A DNA stretch of 9,383 nucleotides from CAWJEL01 sp964647255. GTDB taxonomy: Bacteria; Chloroflexota; Anaerolineae; CG2-30-64-16. Under the pieces are notes generated by a model that worked only from the letters and a program-made list of their open reading frames with translations, was not told where the DNA came from and searched no databases. Shown here piece by piece: positions 1 to 5,781 of the stretch. A program made the position numbers and the translations under genes. The stretch is from positions 1 to 9,383 of the forward strand of contig CAZYGI010000115.1 in NCBI GenBank assembly GCA_964647255.1. The letters are read 5' to 3'. Within the stretch, counting starts at the first letter, position 1, and each line of letters opens with the position of its first letter.

Positions 1-261
1 CAAGGTTGCCCGCGCCGGGGGCGTCCGGCTGGGGGCAGCCGGCGGCGAGACAGACGCGAGCGCTGCGCCGGCAGCCGGTCTCGTGGCCGCCGCGGCCGCC
101 GGCGGTGCGGTCGGGCTTTGGCCCGCAGCGACCGTTGCCGGCCTGGCCGGCCGGCTGAAGAGATAGGCCAGGGCCAAGACAACCACCAGGGCCAGGAGCA
201 TCAGCAGCGCGCTGCGGCTGGGTGAGCCGCCCGAGCGCCGGGGAGAGGGGCGTTGAATCAT
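1..261 (-). CDS. Membrane-anchored protein with Pro/Ala-rich stalk, partial at the left edge
   Basis: The minus strand from ATG at 261-259 stays open for 87 codons to the window edge. The N-terminus is basic and Ser/Pro-rich (MIQRPSPRRSGG...SR, about 17 residues). A strongly hydrophobic segment follows at about residues 18-35 (ALLMLLALVVVLALAYLF). After that comes a long Ala/Pro/Thr/Ser-rich low-complexity stretch to the edge. This is the layout of a type II signal anchor, or an uncleaved signal peptide, with an extracytoplasmic stalk that would carry a C-terminal domain lying outside the window. I see no lipobox cysteine. The functional domain is missing, so the role is unknown; cell-wall, SPOR-like or protease-type exported proteins often look like this. 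There is no clear Shine-Dalgarno before the ATG, but a good promoter sits directly upstream, suggesting leaderless translation. The open frame plus a credible membrane anchor make the gene likely real. Confidence 0.7.
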   Translation of the reverse strand, partial: MIQRPSPRRSGGSPSRSALLMLLALVVVLALAYLFSRPARPATVAAGQSPTAPPAAAAATRPAAGAALASVSPPAAPSRTPPARATL

Positions 262-296
262 GGGGCCATTATGACCCGATCCGCCGTAGTTGGCAA
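262..296 (-). promoter_or_regulatory. Sigma70-like promoter giving a probable leaderless mRNA
   Basis: Read on the minus strand: a -35 TTGCCA (296-291), a spacer of exactly 17 bp, and a -10 CATAAT (273-268). Each hexamer is one mismatch from consensus. A GC-rich discriminator GGCCCC (267-262) follows, and then immediately the ATG at 261. Transcription normally starts about 7 bases after the -10, which here falls on or next to the start codon. With no Shine-Dalgarno present, the transcript is predicted to be leaderless. Confidence 0.6.
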
Positions 297-371
297 AACC
301 GGCTCTGGGACTATTCGCACGCGATGAATGAGGTCTGCTTGATTTTGCCTGTAGGTCTGGCGCCACTCCGT

Positions 372-385
372 GCTATAATGGCGCC
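372..385 (+). promoter_or_regulatory. Extended -10 promoter for the gene at 457
   Basis: A perfect TATAAT lies at 374-379. It is preceded by TGC (371-373), giving an extended -10 (TGn), and followed by a GC-rich discriminator GGCGCC (380-385). No good -35 is found at 16-18 bp; TTGCCT at 345-350 is too far away (23 bp). The extended -10 could compensate. The predicted transcript start near 386 leaves a leader of about 70 bases. Confidence 0.5.
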
Positions 386-456
386 GCAGATGAGCGTGTG
401 CGCTGTCCAGACCGCGTCGCCCGAACCAGGCCGAACATCACTGACAGAGGTATGCT

Positions 457-963
457 ATGTGGAGTGATCTCGACAGGTATCTGCTGGAGCTGATCTTGTT
501 GGATACCATCTCGGTGTCCGGCGGCCGGTGCATCCCCCAGGCGGAGCGAGTCATTCAACACTACCTCCCCCCGGGCCTCTACGACCGGATCATCGCGCGT
601 TACGATGAGTTATCGGCAGATTTTGATGAGCGCGACGCGCGCTTCCTGCGGCAATGGTTCAGGCGGGCGGCCAGGCAAGCCCCATCATGGAAGCGCCGGA
701 TGATCGTGCGCTTCCTGCACATCCTCAGCGCGGGCGGCCCGATCGGCCTGGCCGAATTGGCGGACGTGGCCGCCCGCGCCGCCCAGATGGGAGCCAGAAG
801 GGAATGCCGGCAGGTCTTCGACCGGTTCTTCGGCTGGGCTCATCGGCCGGAGCCTGCACTGGCGCAGGCTCCGGCACAGGGCCGTCGAGAGACCGCCCCT
901 CGACGCACGGGGAAACGCGGACAAGCGCGCTTCCCACAGGCGTTGTTGCCGTATTCCATCTGA
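457..963 (+). CDS. Hypothetical protein, unrecognised
   Basis: The predicted product is 168 residues and I do not recognise its family. The start is supported by AGAGG at 446-450, 6 bases before ATG, and by an extended -10 promoter about 80 bases upstream. Residues 1-125 look like a compact, mostly helical soluble domain with alternating hydrophobic and charged stretches (LDRYLLELILLD, ERVIQHYLPPGLYDRIIARYDEL, RRMIVRFLHIL, LAELADVAARAAQM). There is no membrane segment, signal peptide or obvious catalytic motif. From about residue 128 the sequence becomes Pro/Ala/Arg-rich and basic, and the DNA there contains a perfect 12-bp inverted repeat (846-875). The natural gene may therefore be the first ~125 codons with a tail contributed by an inserted repeat. 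It converges on the oxidoreductase gene, 54 bp away. It is likely a real gene because of its start signals, but its function is unknown. Confidence 0.6.
   Translation: MWSDLDRYLLELILLDTISVSGGRCIPQAERVIQHYLPPGLYDRIIARYDELSADFDERDARFLRQWFRRAARQAPSWKRRMIVRFLHILSAGGPIGLAELADVAARAAQMGARRECRQVFDRFFGWAHRPEPALAQAPAQGRRETAPRRTGKRGQARFPQALLPYSI
846..875. repeat. Perfect 12-bp inverted repeat inside the hypothetical gene
   Basis: GCCGGAGCCTGC (846-857) and GCAGGCTCCGGC (864-875) are exact reverse complements separated by the 6-base loop ACTGGC. The hairpin would be very stable. There is no T-run after it, and it lies about 90 bp before the stop codon, so it does not look like an intrinsic terminator. 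It could be a REP-type dispersed palindrome that entered the 3' end of the gene. Confidence 0.6.
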
Positions 964-1017
964 ATTTTCCCGCGTTGGCCTGCAAGCTGTAACGTTCACA
1001 TAGCCCCTGGGCTTCTG

Positions 1018-1959
1018 TTACGCAACCTCAACAACGATCTTGCCGCGCACGTGTCTGCCTTCGACCATCTCGTGGGCCCGTCGGATCTCCCGGAGCGGGA
1101 GCACGGCCGCGATCTCCGGCTTGAGCTGCCCACCGTCAACCAGAGTGGCGATCTCGGTCAGCGTTTCGCCGACGGGCGGCGACGAAAAGACAAACGCCTG
1201 GCGCACACCATGAGCCGCCGCAATCTCCTCGGACGGTGCCTGAACAACCGAGACGAGTATCCCACCGGCTTTCAGCACCCCCCACGAGCGTTGCTGAGTG
1301 TCGCCGCCCACCGTGTCAAAGACCACATCCACCCCACTCACGACATTTTCAAAGGGGGTCTTGGAGTAATCAATGACTTGGTCCGCGCCCAGCCGGCGCA
1401 CGAAATCGAGATTGCCGCCCGAAGCCGTGCCGATCACCTTTGCGCCGCGCCATTTGGCGAGCTGCACCGCCATGTGGCCGACCCCACCGGCGGCCCCGTG
1501 GATGAGGATCGTTTGACCCCGCGCCAGGTTCGCCAGCCCGAAGAGCGCCTGCCACGCCGTGAGGCTGACGTGCGGGATCGCCGCCGAATGGAGGGTGTCA
1601 AGGGAATGGGGTTTGATGGCGACATCCGACGCCGGCGCCACCGCATATTCCGCGTAGGCGCCGTCCCGGCTCATACCGCCCCGGGCGTAGACGCTTTGCC
1701 CCGGCTTGAACGCTGTCACGCCGGCCCCGACTTCTTCGACGACGCCCGCCACGTCGGTCCCCAGGATCAGCGGAAGGGTGTGGTGGAAATAAGCCGACAT
1801 ATAGCCCGCTCGCACGGCGCAATCGAAAGGATTGACCGTGGTGGCGTGAACGCGGATGAGCACCTCGCCTGGCCCTGCTGCCGGGCGCGGCGCGTCTTCA
1901 TAGGTCAAAACGTCGGGGCCGCCGTACGCATGAATACGCACTGCTTTCATGGTTGTCAT
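1018..1959 (-). CDS. Zinc-free NADP-dependent quinone oxidoreductase-like alcohol dehydrogenase (MDR superfamily)
   Basis: A 313-residue medium-chain dehydrogenase/reductase of the QOR branch, expected to transfer hydride from NADPH to quinones, enones or related electrophiles in the cytoplasm. Residues 1-125 form the GroES-like domain (GEVLIRVHATTVNPFDCAVRAG at 31-52; LGTDVAGVVEEVG at 66-78; DGAYAEY at 99-105). The Rossmann domain follows with the nucleotide loop GAAGGVG at 155-161, and the C-terminus ends in HVRGKIVVEV. The structural-zinc Cys cluster and the catalytic zinc ligands of classical alcohol dehydrogenases are absent, which fits a zinc-free reductase. Length is normal for the family. 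The start at 1959 is chosen because AGGAGG (1971-1966) lies 6 bases upstream; Met4 would be too far away. A 17-bp palindrome upstream suggests control by a repressor, common for quinone- or stress-inducible members. The exact substrate cannot be read from the sequence. Confidence 0.9.
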   Translation of the reverse strand: MTTMKAVRIHAYGGPDVLTYEDAPRPAAGPGEVLIRVHATTVNPFDCAVRAGYMSAYFHHTLPLILGTDVAGVVEEVGAGVTAFKPGQSVYARGGMSRDGAYAEYAVAPASDVAIKPHSLDTLHSAAIPHVSLTAWQALFGLANLARGQTILIHGAAGGVGHMAVQLAKWRGAKVIGTASGGNLDFVRRLGADQVIDYSKTPFENVVSGVDVVFDTVGGDTQQRSWGVLKAGGILVSVVQAPSEEIAAAHGVRQAFVFSSPPVGETLTEIATLVDGGQLKPEIAAVLPLREIRRAHEMVEGRHVRGKIVVEVA

Positions 1960-2015
1960 TTAGAGCCTCCTGATGGCTGAGAAAGTCGTGGTACTTGATT
2001 TCTCTATGATGCGAA

Positions 2016-2044
2016 TTTGTAGTGATATTGTATGTAATATACAA
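2016..2044 (-). promoter_or_regulatory. Candidate promoter of the oxidoreductase gene
   Basis: On the minus strand, TTGTAT (2044-2039) and TACAAA (2021-2016) are spaced by 17 bp. They match the -35 and -10 consensus at only 3/6 and 4/6 positions. The region is locally AT-rich in an otherwise GC-rich window, and the -35 coincides with one arm of the palindrome at 2028-2044. TACAAT at 2035-2030 is an alternative -10. Transcription would start roughly 50 bases before the ATG. Confidence 0.3.
2028..2044. promoter_or_regulatory. 17-bp palindromic operator candidate (TTGTAT-N5-ATACAA)
   Basis: TTGTATGTAATATACAA contains two exact 6-base inverted half-sites around a 5-base centre. It sits about 70 bp upstream of the oxidoreductase start and overlaps its candidate -35. 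AT-rich 16-18 bp palindromes of this type are typical sites for dimeric winged-helix repressors such as MarR or HxlR proteins, which often control quinone reductases. No regulator gene is next to it, so the binding factor would have to be encoded elsewhere. Confidence 0.45.
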
Positions 2045-2115
2045 CCCGAAGCCCGCGCCGGCCCCGATGCGTCAACACTAAACAGCGACCACGATGAGAT
2101 CTGTGCTGCGGCTGG

Positions 2116-2179
2116 CTTCGTAGTGGCGACTTTAGTCGCCAGAAGCTCGCCTGCGGCGGCTGAAGCCGCCACTACGAAG
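2116..2179. repeat. Nested palindromic repeat (64 bp) between dapF and the oxidoreductase gene
   Basis: The outer arms CTTCGTAGTGGCG (2116-2128) and CGCCACTACGAAG (2167-2179) are perfect 13-bp inverted repeats. Inside are two further hairpins: GGCGACT/AGTCGCC (2125-2131 and 2134-2140) and GGCGGCT/AGCCGCC (2155-2161 and 2164-2170). The strand can fold as one long stem or as two side hairpins. I associate GTAGTGGCGACTTTAGTCGCC-type words with dispersed intergenic repeats of large environmental genomes. The element lies just after the dapF stop codon on the minus strand and might also limit read-through, but it has no T-run. Confidence 0.75.
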
Positions 2180-2211
2180 GATATCGCATGTCGGTTTCAC
2201 TTTGACTCAGT

Positions 2212-3045
2212 CTAGAGCCACGCCTCGGGGTGAAGCGTGCCTTCGGCGATGAAGCGGGCGCCGCCGCCGAGGAACAGCCCGGTGAAGGCCGCGCCCCGGC
2301 GCTCAAACGACACGCTCAGCTCGCCGCCGAGCACCTGGAGCCGCAGGGGCGACTCCACCAGCCCGCGCAGCGCGCTGACGACGGACGACGCCACCGCGCC
2401 GGTGCCGCACGCCAGCGTCTCGCCCTCCACCCCGCGCTCGAAGGTGCGCTGCCACAGCGTGTGGCGGTCAAGCACCTCGATGAAGTTGACGTTGATGCCG
2501 CCCGGAAAGTCCGCGTGGCCGCGGATCGCCGCGCCCAGCCGATGGATCCGCTCCGCCGCCGCGTTCGCAACGCCGTCCAGGTAGGTCACAGCGTGTGGCG
2601 CGCCGGAAACTTCCACGGTGTGCAGGATCAACGTCTCACCCTCCGCCTCCAGGACGTGATCTAGCACCGGCTGCACGGTGAGCTGTAGCTCAACGGAGGC
2701 CGCATCGCCCTCGATCCGCGCGTACACCGGCCCGCCCAAGGTGTCAATCGTCATCGCCGCGCCGGCCAGGCCGCGGGCGTAGGCGTAGCGGGCGACGCAC
2801 CGGGACGCGTTGCCGCACATCTTCACTTCCGTGCCGTCGGGGTTGATCGTGCGCATCGAGAAGTCGCCGCCGGCCGTGGGCGGCTCGATGACCATCAGCT
2901 CGTCGCCGCCCAGCGACACCCGTCGTGCACACACCCGCCGCGCAAACTCGTGGACGCCGACCGCGTTCAGGGCGCCCGACCGGTTATCAACGATGATGAA
3001 GTCGTTCCCCACGCCCGACATCTTGGTGAAGGACACTGCCTGCAT
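2212..3045 (-). CDS. dapF: Diaminopimelate epimerase
   Basis: A 277-residue PLP-independent epimerase that converts LL-diaminopimelate to meso-diaminopimelate for lysine and, where DAP is used, peptidoglycan. The family signature is complete: FTKMSGVGNDFIIVDNR at 6-22, the first active-site cysteine Cys77 in MCGNASRC (76-83), and the second, Cys213, in GETLACGTGA (208-217). These two cysteines act as the acid/base pair on opposite faces of the substrate. Length matches the usual ~275 residues, and the fold is two pseudo-symmetric halves. The GNASRC version, in place of the commoner GNGxRC, occurs in part of the family. The start at 3045 is backed by a GAGG-type site 6 bases upstream. It lies 84 bp after the D-cysteine desulfhydrase-like gene on the same strand and has no strong promoter of its own, so the two may be co-transcribed. 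Confidence 0.97.
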   Translation of the reverse strand: MQAVSFTKMSGVGNDFIIVDNRSGALNAVGVHEFARRVCARRVSLGGDELMVIEPPTAGGDFSMRTINPDGTEVKMCGNASRCVARYAYARGLAGAAMTIDTLGGPVYARIEGDAASVELQLTVQPVLDHVLEAEGETLILHTVEVSGAPHAVTYLDGVANAAAERIHRLGAAIRGHADFPGGINVNFIEVLDRHTLWQRTFERGVEGETLACGTGAVASSVVSALRGLVESPLRLQVLGGELSVSFERRGAAFTGLFLGGGARFIAEGTLHPEAWL

Positions 3046-3094
3046 CTTCTTCCTCGCTCTTTGCCCCGACTGAACCGGAGACGCGCCCAGGACG

Positions 3095-3123
3095 ATCTGC
3101 GTTCATCTGCGTCATCAGCGTTC
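3095..3123. repeat. Short degenerate tandem repeat between two minus-strand genes
   Basis: Three consecutive near-copies of a 9-10 base word: ATCTGCGTTC (3095-3104), ATCTGCGTC (3105-3113) and ATCAGCGTTC (3114-3123). Runs of ATCTGCGTTCATCTGCGTC type are, from memory, frequent as dispersed intergenic words in environmental bacterial genomes. The rest of the 84-bp gap holds the dapF ribosome site and nothing else that I can identify. Confidence 0.45.
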
Positions 3124-3129
3124 AGCTTT

Positions 3130-4107
3130 TCAGACTAACTGTTCAGCATACGCATAAAGTGCGGCCGAGCCGCCGGTGTGCCAGAAGATGACCGTCTCGC
3201 CCTTGCCGAACTCACCGCGGCGGATCAAGTCAATCAGGCCGGCCATGGCGCGGCCCGTGTAAACCGGATCCAGCAGGATGCCTTCGGTGCGCGCCGCCAG
3301 CTCGATGGCCTCCTGCTCCGGTTCGCCCATGATCGCATAGCCCGCGCCCAGGTAGCCGTCGTAGGCCGTCACTTCCTGGGGCGAGAGCGTCACATCCAGC
3401 CCCAGGAGCCGGGCGGTGGGCGCGGCGATGGCTGCGACGGTCGCCTGGAGCTCCGCGCGGGTGCTGTCAATCGCGATGGCCGCGATCTGGCCGCGGAAGC
3501 CGATGGCCTTGGCGCCGAGCGCCAGCCCCGTCTGCGTGCCCCCCGAGCTGCTGGCGAAGACGACGCGATCCGCGCGGAGCCCGCGCTCGGCCAACTGGCC
3601 GTCCAGCTCCTCGATCGCCGCCACGAAGCCGAGCGCGCCGACCGCGTTCGACGCGCCGACGGGGATCAGATACGGCCGGCGGCCCGCGGCCTGTTCGCGC
3701 GCCTCAACTTCCGCCGCCATCGCCTCGCGCGTGCGATCGCCGGCAAACACGACCTGCGCGCCGAGCAGATGGTCGAGCAGCAGGTTGCCCGTCCAGTGTT
3801 CCGGCGCATGGCCCCGCAGCACGACGACGCAGCGCAGGCCGCAGCGCGCCGCGGCCGCAGCGGTCTGTCGGCAGTGGTTGGATTGCACCGCGCCCAGCGT
3901 GATGAGAGTGTCAACGCCCTGGCGCAGCGCGTCGGCGACGCTGAATTCGAGCTTGCGCGCCTTGTTGCCGCCCGTTGCCAGGCCGGTCTGATCGTCGCGT
4001 TTGATCCAGATCCGCGGGCCGCCCAACGCCGCGGTCAGGCGGGGCAGCTCCTCCAGCGGGGTCGGCAGATAAGCCAGGCGCACGCGTGGCAGATGATCGG
4101 TCAGCAT
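3130..4107 (-). CDS. dcyD: D-cysteine desulfhydrase-like PLP enzyme (ACC deaminase family)
   Basis: A 325-residue fold-type II PLP enzyme. The cofactor lysine is Lys49 in GGNKARKLE (46-54), and the following QSNHCRQ (75-81) carries Ser76 and Asn77, matching the catalytic Ser78 region of ACC deaminase. The C-terminal DPVYTGRAM has Tyr283-Thr284, whereas true ACC deaminases have Tyr-Glu there. The missing Glu points to D-cysteine desulfhydrase (D-cysteine to pyruvate, H2S and ammonia) rather than ethylene-precursor degradation. WHTGG near the C-terminus is a phosphate-binding family feature. The frame extends upstream to 4140, but those 11 codons are a translation of the purine-rich ribosome-site region (GGTAGAGGAAGAG), so Met at 4107 is chosen. 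A strong promoter lies 50-77 bases upstream. The gene diverges from deoC and is followed by dapF. The substrate is inferred from motifs only. Confidence 0.85.
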   Translation of the reverse strand: MLTDHLPRVRLAYLPTPLEELPRLTAALGGPRIWIKRDDQTGLATGGNKARKLEFSVADALRQGVDTLITLGAVQSNHCRQTAAAAARCGLRCVVVLRGHAPEHWTGNLLLDHLLGAQVVFAGDRTREAMAAEVEAREQAAGRRPYLIPVGASNAVGALGFVAAIEELDGQLAERGLRADRVVFASSSGGTQTGLALGAKAIGFRGQIAAIAIDSTRAELQATVAAIAAPTARLLGLDVTLSPQEVTAYDGYLGAGYAIMGEPEQEAIELAARTEGILLDPVYTGRAMAGLIDLIRRGEFGKGETVIFWHTGGSAALYAYAEQLV

Positions 4108-4155
4108 GGATTCTCTTCCTCTACCTTTACGTCGAAGCATCCGAGTGGGGTGGTC

Positions 4156-4184
4156 ATGATAGACGACCGGGCGTGCGTTGTCAA
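4156..4184 (-). promoter_or_regulatory. Strong sigma70-like promoter of the D-cysteine desulfhydrase-like gene
   Basis: On the minus strand, a perfect -35 TTGACA (4184-4179), a 17-bp spacer and TATCAT (4161-4156, one mismatch). Predicted transcription starts near 4149, leaving a leader of about 40 bases with the GAGGA-type ribosome site before ATG at 4107. This is the best-matching promoter in the window and probably serves dapF as well. Confidence 0.7.
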
Positions 4185-4214
4185 AGCCCTATAGCGCACC
4201 CGGTGACTCCCCCG

Positions 4215-4227
4215 GCGGAATTTCCGC
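4215..4227. promoter_or_regulatory. 13-bp palindrome in the deoC upstream region
   Basis: GCGGAATTTCCGC is a perfect 13-bp palindrome 74-86 bp before the deoC start, in the gap between the divergent genes. It may be an operator for deoC or chance in GC-rich DNA. No convincing -35/-10 pair for deoC was found in this gap; TAAACT at 4245-4250 is only a weak -10 candidate. Confidence 0.25.
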
Positions 4228-4300
4228 AGCGGCTCCAAAGGATGTAAACTTGACCATGTCCCGCTCCCCCTTGTGTTGTTCTGATGAGGAAGGCTCCGAC

Positions 4301-5020
4301 ATGAACGAAACCATCACGCTTCGCCAGTTGGCCAAGATGATTGACCACTCGCTGCTGCACCCGACCATGACCGATCAGGCCATCCGGGAAGGCTGCGAGC
4401 TGGCGCGGCGCTGCGACGTCGCCACCGCCTGTGTCAAGCCGTACGCCGTGGCGCTGGCCCGTGAGCTGCTTGCCGGCTGCGCCGTCGGGGTGTGCGCGGT
4501 GATCGGGTTCCCGCACGGCAACAGCATGCCGGCCATCAAGGTCGCCGAGACGCGGCAGGCCCTCGCCGACGGCGCGCCCGAGATAGACATGGTGATTAAC
4601 ATCGGCAAGGCGCTGGGCGGGGATTGGGCTTACGTCTCGGACGAAATCGGCGCGATCAACGACGCCACGGTCGCCGCGGGTGCGCAGCTCAAGGTGATCT
4701 TCGAGACCGATTTCCTGGCGGACAGCCAGATCATCCGCCTGTGCGAAATCTGCTCCGAGCACCGGGTCGCGTTCGCCAAGACCTCCACCGGCTACGGGTT
4801 TGTCAAGCAGCCAAACGGCGACTACAACTACCGCGGCGCGACCGACCACGTCCTGGCGCTGATGCGCCGGCACTGCGCGGCCGGTGTGCAGATTAAGGCC
4901 GCGGGCGGCGTGCGGACCCTCGACGGTCTGCTGCGAGTGCGGGCGTTGGGCGCGACGCGCTGCGGCGCCACCGCCACCCAGGCGATCCTGGACGAGGCGC
5001 GGCAGCGCGGCTACCGCTGA
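4301..5020 (+). CDS. deoC: Deoxyribose-phosphate aldolase
   Basis: A 239-residue class I aldolase that splits 2-deoxyribose 5-phosphate into glyceraldehyde 3-phosphate and acetaldehyde in deoxynucleoside breakdown. The TIM-barrel family signature is intact: IDHSLLHPT at 14-22, KPYAV at 46-50, IGFPHG at 68-73, Asp96 in EIDMVINIG, the Schiff-base lysine Lys160 in FAKTSTGYG (158-166) and the proton-relay lysine Lys199 in IKAAGGVRT (198-206). All three correspond to the catalytic Asp102, Lys167 and Lys201 of the E. coli enzyme. The frame is open upstream to an ATG at 4178, but that extension is not family-like. Met at 4301 has AGGAAGG (4287-4293) 7 bases before it and gives the normal length. It heads a three-gene operon. 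No other deo gene (phosphorylase, phosphopentomutase, DeoR) is nearby. Confidence 0.96.
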   Translation: MNETITLRQLAKMIDHSLLHPTMTDQAIREGCELARRCDVATACVKPYAVALARELLAGCAVGVCAVIGFPHGNSMPAIKVAETRQALADGAPEIDMVINIGKALGGDWAYVSDEIGAINDATVAAGAQLKVIFETDFLADSQIIRLCEICSEHRVAFAKTSTGYGFVKQPNGDYNYRGATDHVLALMRRHCAAGVQIKAAGGVRTLDGLLRVRALGATRCGATATQAILDEARQRGYR

Positions 5021-5022
5021 TA

Positions 5023-5781
5023 ATGAAGCTACGCATTGTCTCGTGGAACTGCAACATGGCGCTCTACAGCAAGTTCGAGCGCCTGCTGGCGCTGCGCCCC
5101 GATGTGGCAGTGATCCAGGAATGCGCCAGCCCGGCGCGGGACGCGGCCCGCAGTTGGCAGGCGCCGTGCACGGATCGGACGTGGATCGGCGCCAACCCGG
5201 ACAAGGGGCTGGGTGTGTTCACCTTCGGCGGGCTGCACGTCCGCCGCGACCGGGCCTATTCCGGCGCGTTCTCGCTCTACCTGCCCGTGCGGATCGAAGG
5301 CGGCTGCCGCTTCAACCTGCTGGCGGTTTGGACGGCCGATGCCCGACGCCTGGCGCCGGAGGTCACGCCGGAGCCCGCGGCCGCGCTCCGCCACTACCGG
5401 CAGTTTCTCAGCGCAGCCCCGGCGGTCGTGGCGGGCGACTTCAACCGGCTGCCCCAACAGATGGCGTTCCGGGCCGGCCCGGCCGGCCGCTCCGTGCTGG
5501 ATTGGCTGGCCCGGCTCGGCCTGCGGAACGCCGACGAAATCAACGCGGGGCGGACGGCCGGCCACGAGCTGCGCCGCACCCACTACCACCAGCGCCGGCC
5601 CGGCCGCGGCTTTGTCGTGGACTACCTGTTCGTCCCGCGGCGGGAAGCGCCTCGCCTCACCGCGTTTGAGGTGGGCAGCGCCCGTGAGTGGATCCCGTGG
5701 AGCGACCACGTCCCGCTTGTCGCGGAATTCGCCGTGACGCGGAAGAGCGGATTCATCCCCCATGATCAGGAGGAAAAATGA
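5023..5781 (+). CDS. Endonuclease/exonuclease/phosphatase (EEP) family protein
   Basis: A 252-residue protein of the DNase I/exonuclease III-like fold. Visible motifs are SWNCN (7-11) with Asn9, the metal ligand Glu33 in VIQEC (30-34), GDFN (138-141) with Asp139 and Asn141, VDYLFVP in the second half, and WSDHVPL (226-232) with the Asp228/His229 pair. These make a Mg-dependent phosphodiesterase or nuclease likely. The mid-protein strand reads NLLAVWTAD (98-106), with Trp103 where many family members have N-x-H-L, so the substrate may differ from that of standard DNA nucleases. There is no signal peptide or membrane segment, so it should be cytoplasmic. The ATG lies 2 bases after the deoC stop (TGATAATG) with no clear ribosome site, suggesting translational coupling. 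Which nucleic acid or phosphoester it acts on cannot be told. Confidence 0.88.
   Translation: MKLRIVSWNCNMALYSKFERLLALRPDVAVIQECASPARDAARSWQAPCTDRTWIGANPDKGLGVFTFGGLHVRRDRAYSGAFSLYLPVRIEGGCRFNLLAVWTADARRLAPEVTPEPAAALRHYRQFLSAAPAVVAGDFNRLPQQMAFRAGPAGRSVLDWLARLGLRNADEINAGRTAGHELRRTHYHQRRPGRGFVVDYLFVPRREAPRLTAFEVGSAREWIPWSDHVPLVAEFAVTRKSGFIPHDQEEK

Noticed and set aside
989..1021. Possible terminator hairpin between the convergent genes (GTAAC/GTTAC with inner AGCCC/GGGCT)
   Set aside because: The stems are only 5 bp each with no T-run. It could be chance, so no terminator is claimed.
1051..1980. Plus-strand open frame (309 codons) opposite the oxidoreductase gene
   Set aside because: It is a composition shadow of a clear MDR gene.
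2116..2179. Nested hairpins read as a tRNA-like or riboswitch RNA
   Set aside because: It lacks the T-loop and CCA-end features of a tRNA, and perfect palindromic arms fit a dispersed repeat better.
1973..2215. Small plus-strand frame of 80 codons in the gap before the oxidoreductase
   Set aside because: It runs through the operator and the palindromic repeat and has no ribosome site.
3178..4194. Plus-strand open frame (338 codons) opposite the D-cysteine desulfhydrase-like gene
   Set aside because: It is Arg/Ala/Gln-rich, lacks a ribosome site and motifs, and lies fully on a recognisable enzyme gene.
4178..4300. N-terminal extension of DeoC from an upstream ATG
   Set aside because: The 41 extra residues do not resemble the family, and a good ribosome site lies directly before Met at 4301.
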